A DNA stretch of 40,008 bases from positions 1 to 40,008 of the forward strand of contig JABDOQ010000061.1 of NCBI GenBank assembly GCA_013043165.1, written 5' to 3'. The position numbers and the translations under genes were made by a program. Position 1 is the first letter of the stretch. The number at the start of each line of letters is the position of its first letter. The notes beneath the pieces are model-generated. The model was given only the letters and a program-made list of their open reading frames with translations. It searched no databases and had not been told where the DNA came from. This DNA is from Woeseiaceae bacterium (GTDB lineage Bacteria; Pseudomonadota; Gammaproteobacteria; Steroidobacterales; Woeseiaceae). Below, in pieces: positions 34,409 to 40,008 of the stretch.

Positions 34409-35212
34409 ATGACTCCGTCGGGCGTCATCACGATCACGACCGATTTCGGCCACAAAGGTCCGTTTGCCGGCGTAATGAAGGGTGTGATCCTCAGCCGCTT
34501 TCCCGATGCACGGATTGTCGATCTGGCTCACGATATCCCTGCGCAATGGCCACCTGAAGCTGGCTTCTGGGTCAGCCGATCCTATTCCTGGTTTCCCGCC
34601 GGCACGGTACACATTGCTATCGTCGATCCTGGTGTCGGAACAGAGCGGGAGATTCTTCTGGTCGAAGCGGATGGCCACGTCTTCATTGCACCCGACAATG
34701 GCCTCCTGGGCCAGCTACTGGACACCTGCGAATCGCCGCGTGTCTTCAGGCTGCTGCCAAAGAAGACCAGGGCTTTGCAGTTGCGCACGCCCAGCGCGAC
34801 ATTTCACGGTCGTGATATTTTTGCGCCTGTTGCGGCTGAAATTGCAGCTGGTCGCATTTCTGTTGGTGACATCGGCCAACCGATCAGCGAATGGACACCC
34901 GGCTGGCTCGATGAGCCGGAGTCGGCGGCGGGCAAAGTGACCGGCGTCATTGTCACGATCGACGCGTTCGGCAACCTGATCAGCAATATTGATGCAAGGC
35001 TAATCGAGCATTTCAGCGAACCTGTTGCCGAATTTGCCGGTCACCAGATCGCCGTGCTGCAGACCTACGGGCGCGCCCGGCCCGGCGACCTGCTGGCGCT
35101 GGTAAACTCTTTCGGCGTCATCGAGATTGCGAAGGCGGAAGGCAGCGCCGCAGAGGGACTGGGTTCAGCTCGTGGCGCCCCGCTTCTCATGCGGGACGGC
35201 TACACCACCTGA
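34409..35212 (+). CDS. SAM hydroxide adenosyltransferase (DUF62 family)
   Basis: Known members split S-adenosylmethionine with hydroxide to adenosine and L-methionine. The 267 residues show every family signature: [16 protein letters not shown] at the start, [27 protein letters not shown], the catalytic [18 protein letters not shown] (Arg/His/Asp), and [11 protein letters not shown]. It follows the transporter by 5 bp and overlaps the stop end of the convergent glnS by 13 bp. Its physiological purpose is unclear in most bacteria. It might recycle methionine or limit SAM. Confidence 0.93.
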   Translation: MTPSGVITITTDFGHKGPFAGVMKGVILSRFPDARIVDLAHDIPAQWPPEAGFWVSRSYSWFPAGTVHIAIVDPGVGTEREILLVEADGHVFIAPDNGLLGQLLDTCESPRVFRLLPKKTRALQLRTPSATFHGRDIFAPVAAEIAAGRISVGDIGQPISEWTPGWLDEPESAAGKVTGVIVTIDAFGNLISNIDARLIEHFSEPVAEFAGHQIAVLQTYGRARPGDLLALVNSFGVIEIAKAEGSAAEGLGSARGAPLLMRDGYTT

Positions 35213-36891
35213 TTCTGGTTCTGCATCGCCTGTTTCTCGAGCTTGGCCCAGGAATCGCGCAGCGTGACAATGCGGTTGATTACTCGCACGGCTGCCGAGT
35301 CTTCTTTTTCATCCGTACAGAAATAACCGAGGCGCTCGAATTGCACGGCTTGTCCTGCCGCTAATTCTGCCAGCGCCGGTTCGAGTTTGCCGTCCACGAT
35401 CTCGAGCGACTCCGGATTGAGCACGCTGTGAACATCGTCAACTGCATTTGGATTGGCTTCGTTGAACAAGCGGTCATAAAGACGCACCTGCGCATCAATG
35501 GCGTGCTCGCACGAGACCCAGTGAATCGTGCCTTTGACCTTTCTATCGCTGCTGCCCGTGCCACTGCGCGTATCCGGATCGTAGCTGCAGCGCAACTCGA
35601 CAACATCACCAGCCGTGTTCCTGACCACTTCGTCACAGCGGATAATGTATCCGAAGCGCAGGCGCACTTCTCCGCCGGGCTTCAGTCGAAAGAATTTTCG
35701 GGGTGCGTCTTCCATGAAGTCATCCTGCTCGATCCAGAGTTCCCTCGAGAAAGGCAATTCCCGCGTACCGAGTTCCGGTCGACCCGGATGATTCATAGCC
35801 TCCATCATCTCTACCTTGTTCTCCGGGTAATTGGTCAACACGATCTTGAGCGGACGTAATACGGCCATGCGGCGCTCCGCCTGCTCTCCGAGCGTTTCCC
35901 TGATGCAGTTTTCCAGGACGCCCATTTCGATGAGTTTGTCTTTTTTGGTCACGCCGGCCCGCGTCACGAACTCGCGCAACGCCGCGACCGGGTAGCCGCG
36001 TCGTCGCATTCCGGCTATCGTCGGCATCCTCGGATCATCCCAGCCCGTCACGATACCCTCGTCAACCAGCGTGTTGAGCTTGCGTTTGCTGGTAACGGCA
36101 TAGGCAAGATTCAGGCGTGAAAATTCAATCTGCCGCGGGCGGTGCGCGGGTTTGAGCTGGTCCAGGAACCAGTCGTACAGTGGCCGGTGATCTTCGAACT
36201 CGAGTGTGCAAAGTGAATGCGTAATGTGTTCGTAAGCATCCGAGAGCCCATGAGCAAAGTCGTACATCGGGTAAATGCACCACTCGTCGCCGGCGTTCTG
36301 GTGCGGAATATGCCGGATTCTGTACAGGGCCGGATCACGCATGTTCATGTTGGGCGAACTCATGTCTATCCTGGCGCGCAGAACGAGCTCGCCGTCACTG
36401 AATTCACCGGCGCGCATGCGCTTGAAAAGATCCAGGTTCTCCTCGACGCTGCGATCGCGATAAGGGCTGTTCCTGCCGGGCTCGGTCAGGGTGCCGCGGT
36501 GCTCGCGAATTTCGTCCGCGCTGAGGCTATCAACATACGCACAGCCCATTTCGATGAGGCGGCAGGCCGATTCGTAGAGCTGTCCGAAGTAGTCCGATGC
36601 GTGCGTGAGTCGATCTTCCCAGTCAAATCCCAGCCAGTGCACGTCCCGTTTGATCGCGTCGACGTACTCCCTGCTCTCCTTCCCCGGATTGGTGTCATCG
36701 AGGCGCAGAAAGGTCCGCCCTCCCGTTTCGGCGGCGACACCGAAATTCAGGCAAATGGACATGACGTGGCCGACATGCAGGTACCCGTTCGGCTCTGGCG
36801 GGAAGCGCGTTACGATTTCGGAATGCTTTCCCGATTCCAGGTCGTCATGAATAATCTGGCGGATAAAGTCCCGTGTTTCTGTTTCGCTCAT
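35200..36891 (-). CDS. glnS: Glutaminyl-tRNA synthetase
   Basis: It attaches glutamine to tRNA-Gln in the cytoplasm. The class I signatures are HVGH (39-42) within [12 protein letters not shown], and TSKRKL as the KMSKS equivalent. The stretch [18 protein letters not shown] is characteristic of GlnRS and separates it from GluRS. Length is 563 residues (E. coli 554). I use the ATG at 36891 ([12 protein letters not shown]); the frame upstream to 36957 would run into the palindrome and is unlikely. No strong Shine-Dalgarno precedes it. It is divergent from thrS across a perfect inverted repeat. Having GlnRS means direct charging rather than the amidotransferase route. Confidence 0.96.
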   Translation of the reverse strand: MSETETRDFIRQIIHDDLESGKHSEIVTRFPPEPNGYLHVGHVMSICLNFGVAAETGGRTFLRLDDTNPGKESREYVDAIKRDVHWLGFDWEDRLTHASDYFGQLYESACRLIEMGCAYVDSLSADEIREHRGTLTEPGRNSPYRDRSVEENLDLFKRMRAGEFSDGELVLRARIDMSSPNMNMRDPALYRIRHIPHQNAGDEWCIYPMYDFAHGLSDAYEHITHSLCTLEFEDHRPLYDWFLDQLKPAHRPRQIEFSRLNLAYAVTSKRKLNTLVDEGIVTGWDDPRMPTIAGMRRRGYPVAALREFVTRAGVTKKDKLIEMGVLENCIRETLGEQAERRMAVLRPLKIVLTNYPENKVEMMEAMNHPGRPELGTRELPFSRELWIEQDDFMEDAPRKFFRLKPGGEVRLRFGYIIRCDEVVRNTAGDVVELRCSYDPDTRSGTGSSDRKVKGTIHWVSCEHAIDAQVRLYDRLFNEANPNAVDDVHSVLNPESLEIVDGKLEPALAELAAGQAVQFERLGYFCTDEKEDSAAVRVINRIVTLRDSWAKLEKQAMQNQNQVV

Positions 36892-36920
36892 CGATATTGT
36901 TCTTGCTGGTCTCGGAAGAG

Positions 36921-36963
36921 GCGGTATTGTACGCGAACCGCTCCAATTCGCGTACAATACCGC
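36921..36963. promoter_or_regulatory. Perfect 17-bp inverted repeat with back-to-back -10 boxes (glnS/thrS)
   Basis: The arms 36921-36937 and 36947-36963 are exact reverse complements around a 9-base centre. Each arm contains TACAAT: on the plus strand at 36953-36958 (towards thrS) and on the minus strand at 36931-36926 (towards glnS). The arms therefore look like mirrored promoters or an operator. No standard -35 at 16-18 bp is seen in either direction. Confidence 0.6.
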
Positions 36964-36965
36964 GC

Positions 36966-36981
36966 CGTGCCGGCTGGCACG
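36966..36981 (+). promoter_or_regulatory. Hairpin at the start of the thrS leader
   Basis: CGTGCC (36966-36971) and GGCACG (36976-36981) form a 6-bp stem with loop GGCT. If transcription starts about 7 bases after TACAAT, this hairpin is the very 5' end of thrS mRNA. E. coli ThrRS represses its own mRNA through leader structures, but no anticodon-like loop is evident here. Confidence 0.4.
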
Positions 36982-37010
36982 CAGAAACTCAATGAAAGAC
37001 AGCCTGGATC

Positions 37011-38924
37011 ATGCCCAAAATTACCTTACCTGACGGCTCCGAGCGGCTTTACGAAGCCGCGACGAACGGCGCCGAAATTGCGGCGGCCATTGGCAAGAGC
37101 CTGGCACGCGACGCCGTTGCCGTACGCGTGGACGGGACCCTTTGGGACCTTGGCCGAGAGATCAGTGACGATGCAGAGGTCGCCATCCTGACGCGGGATT
37201 CGGATGAGGGCCTCGAATTGCTGCGTCATGATGCCGCACATGTGCTCGCAGAAGCCGTCAAGGAACTGTGGCCCGCTACGCAGGTGACAATCGGACCGGC
37301 AATCGAGAACGGCTTTTACTACGACTTCGCCCGCGATGAGGCGTTTACGGAAAGTGATCTCGAGAAGATCGAAGCGCGCATGAAGGACATCGTCGATCGT
37401 GACGAGCCCATCAAACGCGAGGTCTGGGAACGTGACAAGGCAGCCGCATTCTTCCGCAGCATTGGCGAGGCTTATAAGGCCGAGATTATCGAGAGCATTC
37501 CGTCTGATGAAGACCTGACGCTGTATCGGCAGGGCGAATTTATCGATCTTTGCCGCGGTCCACACCTGCCGTCGACCGGCAAGCTCGGCAAGGCGTTCAA
37601 ACTGACGCATGTCTCCGGCGCATACTGGCGTGGCGACAGCAACAACGAGATGCTGCAGCGCATCTACGGTACCGCCTGGTCAAACGAAAAACAGCTGCGA
37701 CAGTACCTGCACATGCTCGAGGAGGCAGAGAAACGCGATCACCGCAGGCTGGGCCGCGTCATGGACCTGTTTCATTTCCAGGAAGAGGCGCCGGGCGCCG
37801 TGTTTTGGCATCCGAAAGGCTGGAACCTTTTTCAGAGCCTTATCAATTTCATGCGCGAACAACAAAATGCTGCGGGATACCAGGAAATCAATACGCCCGA
37901 GATCATGTCGAGATCGCTGTGGGAAGCGTCCGGTCACTGGGACACGTTTGGCGACAACATGTTCACGACCGAAACGGTCGACGGCAGGCAGTTTGCAATC
38001 AAGCCGATGAATTGCCCTGGCCATGTGCAGGTTTTCAAACAGGGCATCACGAGTTACAGGGACCTGCCGTTTCGGCTCGCCGAGTTTGGCAAGTGCCATC
38101 GTTACGAACCGTCCGGCGCTTTGCACGGCATGATGCGAGTGCGTGCCTTCACGCAGGACGATGCGCACATCTTCTGCACGCCCGAGCAAATCACCGACGA
38201 ATCGATCGCCGTGTGCGACCTGATTCTTGGTATCTATCGCGATTTCGGTTTCGAGGACATCCAGATCAAGTTTGCAGATCGACCCGATGTTCGTGTTGGC
38301 GAAGACACGGTGTGGGACCAGGCCGAAGCGGCACTCGTCAAGGCGCTCGACGCGGCGGGTCTCGACTACACGCACAACCCCGGCGAAGGCGCTTTCTACG
38401 GGCCCAAACTTGAATTTGTCCTGCGCGACGCTATCGGCCGCGACTGGCAGTGCGGCACTTTGCAGGTCGACCTGAACATGCCCGGGCGGCTCGGTGCAAC
38501 CTACATCGGCGAAGACGGTAACAAGCACCTGCCGGTGATGCTGCATCGCGCAATTTTTGGCTCACTCGAACGCTTTATGGGCATACTCATAGAGCACCAT
38601 GCCGGCAATCTGCCGCTATGGCTCGCGCCGCTGCAGGTAAAAGTCCTGACGATTACGTCGGACGCGGATGAGTACGCCGAGGAAATCGCAACGCTACTGC
38701 GCGCGAATGGACTGCGGGCCGAAACGGATCTGCGTAACGAGAAGATTTCCTACAAAGTGCGCGAACACAGTGTCGCGAAGGTCCCGGTGCAGTTTGCGGT
38801 TGGCCAGCGCGAGCTCGAAAACCGCACGGTGGCGATTCGCCGGCTGGGGTCGAAGAAGCAAGCCGTACTGGCGCTCGACGAGGCGCTTTCCGCCCTCCAG
38901 GCAGAGATCGAAAACCGCGCCTGA
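37011..38924 (+). CDS. thrS: Threonyl-tRNA synthetase
   Basis: It attaches threonine to tRNA-Thr and removes wrongly attached serine. The 637 residues (E. coli 642) comprise a TGS domain (1-61), an editing domain with H73, H77, C181 and H185 (RHDAAHVL and [10 protein letters not shown]), and a class II catalytic core with zinc ligand C335 (MNCPGH). The anticodon-binding domain follows at the C-terminus with [19 protein letters not shown]. In many gammaproteobacteria infC-rpmI-rplT follow thrS, but here a signalling protein does. Confidence 0.97.
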   Translation: MPKITLPDGSERLYEAATNGAEIAAAIGKSLARDAVAVRVDGTLWDLGREISDDAEVAILTRDSDEGLELLRHDAAHVLAEAVKELWPATQVTIGPAIENGFYYDFARDEAFTESDLEKIEARMKDIVDRDEPIKREVWERDKAAAFFRSIGEAYKAEIIESIPSDEDLTLYRQGEFIDLCRGPHLPSTGKLGKAFKLTHVSGAYWRGDSNNEMLQRIYGTAWSNEKQLRQYLHMLEEAEKRDHRRLGRVMDLFHFQEEAPGAVFWHPKGWNLFQSLINFMREQQNAAGYQEINTPEIMSRSLWEASGHWDTFGDNMFTTETVDGRQFAIKPMNCPGHVQVFKQGITSYRDLPFRLAEFGKCHRYEPSGALHGMMRVRAFTQDDAHIFCTPEQITDESIAVCDLILGIYRDFGFEDIQIKFADRPDVRVGEDTVWDQAEAALVKALDAAGLDYTHNPGEGAFYGPKLEFVLRDAIGRDWQCGTLQVDLNMPGRLGATYIGEDGNKHLPVMLHRAIFGSLERFMGILIEHHAGNLPLWLAPLQVKVLTITSDADEYAEEIATLLRANGLRAETDLRNEKISYKVREHSVAKVPVQFAVGQRELENRTVAIRRLGSKKQAVLALDEALSALQAEIENRA

Positions 38925-38975
38925 CCGGCAAACGTGACGCGTCCTTCACTATCCTTGTGCGGCGTGTCACAGATT

Positions 38976-39009
38976 CGGTATTCCGTCGCTGCGCTCCGGC
39001 AAAATACCG
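38976..39009 (+). terminator. Weak candidate hairpin after thrS
   Basis: CGGTATT (38976-38982) can pair with AATACCG (39003-39009) across a 20-base loop. There is no U-tract, so ending of transcription here would need Rho. It may simply be a chance pairing. Confidence 0.2.
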
Positions 39010-39021
39010 GCAGGCCGGGGA

Positions 39022-39027
39022 TATACT
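39022..39027 (+). promoter_or_regulatory. Possible -10 box for the receiver-domain gene
   Basis: TATACT lies 56 bases before the GTG at 39083. No convincing -35 hexamer is present. Confidence 0.25.
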
Positions 39028-39082
39028 ACCCTGACGCAGTAGACCGCGTGCAATTAGACATAAAATCCTAGAGGAAACAGAA

Positions 39083-40008
39083 GTGCCACTGGACCAATTC
39101 AAAACCCAGGTTTTGTTACTGCATAGCGAGCAAAGTACTCTCGACAACCTCAGTTCGGGGTTCACAGACAGCTATACAGTCCATTGTGCAACCAGCGGCA
39201 GCGAAGCGCTGAACACGCTCGTCGACACTCCTATAAATGTCATTGTCTCGGCCCATGACCTCCCCGGCATGAGCGGTCTCGAGGCGCTGCGCGAAGCCAA
39301 GAAGCGCTCACCGCAGACAATCGGAATTCTCCTGGCCGGAAATGCCGACGCCGGACTGGAAGCACTGGTCAGCGACAAAGAGGTGTTCCAGGTCGTCCGC
39401 GGAAACGTCACGGGCGAAACAATTCTCCAGCTCGTCGACGAAGCGACGCAGCAGATGCGCCTGATGGCATTGGCAGAATCAGCCAACGACACGGCCGCCG
39501 ACGTCGAAGATACGATCGCCGAACACATTGTCATGGAAACGTCGGAAAACGGCTCCACAATTATCAGCGATGGCACCGGCCGCTTGCGGGCGCTGGATCC
39601 GGCAAAGGTATCCGCGGCTGCGTCGGTTGGTTCACGGGCCGTGGACCTCTTGGTATTGACTCAAGACAAGGAATTCCTCGCCACGATCAAGGACTCGTCG
39701 CGTGGCATGCACACGGTTCACTATGCCAACACGCTCGCTGAAGCTGTTGAGTCGATTAAGAAGTTCAAGGTCGGCGTCGCTATTGTCGATGCCGCCATGG
39801 TTGGTGAGAGAATCGAGCAGCTAACCGAACACCTGCGCAAGGGTTCGGCCCGACTTGTGTCTATCGTTGCGGGCCGCCGCGACGACGGCGAAATGCTCAT
39901 GGACCTCATCAATCGCGGTAAAGTCTATCGCTTCCTGCTGAAACCCGTATCGCCGGGTCGCGCGAGACTGGCCGTCGAGGCATCCGTCAAGTACCACCTG
40001 GAAGCCCC
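39083..40008 (+). CDS. Protein with two receiver-like domains, the first degenerate (cut by window end)
   Basis: A GTG at 39083 with GAGGAAA upstream opens a frame that runs off the right edge after 308 codons. The first domain (about 8-125) has the receiver pattern, but the phosphate-acceptor position (four residues before P61 in AHDLPGMSG) is A57, the N-terminal acidic pair is replaced by H14-S15, and the expected Lys-Pro is RG (VVRGNV). The second domain (about 190-300) keeps D236 (IVDAAMVG) and the K287-P pair in RFLLKPVSPGR. A linker with acidic residues joins them. The output domain lies outside the window. It is probably a signalling or scaffold response regulator. The partner kinase is unknown. 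Confidence 0.85.
   Translation, partial: MPLDQFKTQVLLLHSEQSTLDNLSSGFTDSYTVHCATSGSEALNTLVDTPINVIVSAHDLPGMSGLEALREAKKRSPQTIGILLAGNADAGLEALVSDKEVFQVVRGNVTGETILQLVDEATQQMRLMALAESANDTAADVEDTIAEHIVMETSENGSTIISDGTGRLRALDPAKVSAAASVGSRAVDLLVLTQDKEFLATIKDSSRGMHTVHYANTLAEAVESIKKFKVGVAIVDAAMVGERIEQLTEHLRKGSARLVSIVAGRRDDGEMLMDLINRGKVYRFLLKPVSPGRARLAVEASVKYHLEA

Noticed and set aside
36217..37191. A 324-codon plus-strand open frame opposite glnS running into thrS
   Set aside because: It crosses the inverted repeat and overlaps the start of thrS in another frame. Both real genes are certain.
37680..38546. A 288-codon minus-strand open frame inside thrS
   Set aside because: This is a GC-driven antisense frame. 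ThrRS motifs are continuous on the plus strand.

Overview
The window looks like a chromosomal segment of a GC-rich, aerobic, heterotrophic gammaproteobacterium. The main evidence is the queA-tgt-yajC-secD order typical of Gammaproteobacteria, a DsbC/XerD/ZapE gene set, a roughly 1600-residue NAD-dependent glutamate dehydrogenase, and many acyl-CoA enzymes with an ETF:ubiquinone oxidoreductase. The lineage is inferred from gene content only. I see no phage, transposon, conjugation, CRISPR or classical defence genes. Nearly all genes are intact and tightly packed.

Layout. 1-4093 (minus): queA, tgt, yajC and a secD cut by the left edge, covering tRNA queuosine modification and protein export. 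4157-6373 (minus): an ECF-type sigma factor, a single-pass membrane protein and a secreted double-PDZ protein, which together form the best candidate for an undescribed regulatory system. 6488-7121 (plus): tRNA-Leu(CAA) and a Nudix hydrolase. 7123-8958 (minus): dsbC and xerD. 9194-12002 (plus): a PlsC-like acyltransferase, then a thiolase and a 3-hydroxyacyl-CoA dehydrogenase-like SDR. 12003-12348 is non-coding and carries REP-like hairpins. 12349-12864: a ferritin-like protein. 12905-14554 (minus): ETF-QO. 14675-16232 (plus): zapE and a MarR regulator, converging on tryptophan 2,3-dioxygenase (16233-17087, minus). 17289-22904 (plus): the large glutamate dehydrogenase and gpmA. 22918-26253 (minus): acyl-CoA ligase, an SDR without its catalytic residues, and TesB. 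26467-27432 (plus): a nitrilase. 27434-28291 (minus): a small membrane protein and a MaoC hydratase. 28377-31195 (minus): moaA-moaC-mobA-moaD-moaE for molybdopterin. 31296-35212 (plus): two unlike acyl-CoA dehydrogenase subunits, a YhhQ-type queuosine-precursor transporter and a SAM hydroxide adenosyltransferase. 35200-36891 (minus) glnS and 37011-38924 (plus) thrS diverge from a perfect 17-bp inverted repeat. 39083-40008: the start of a protein with two receiver-like domains.

Functional links. The acyl-CoA ligase, two dehydrogenase subunits, MaoC hydratase, SDR, thiolase and thioesterase cover the steps of a beta-oxidation-type pathway, and ETF-QO would pass the electrons to ubiquinone. QueA, Tgt and the transporter suggest that the cell makes queuosine and can import a precursor. 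DsbC, SecD/YajC and the sigma/membrane/PDZ module all concern the envelope.
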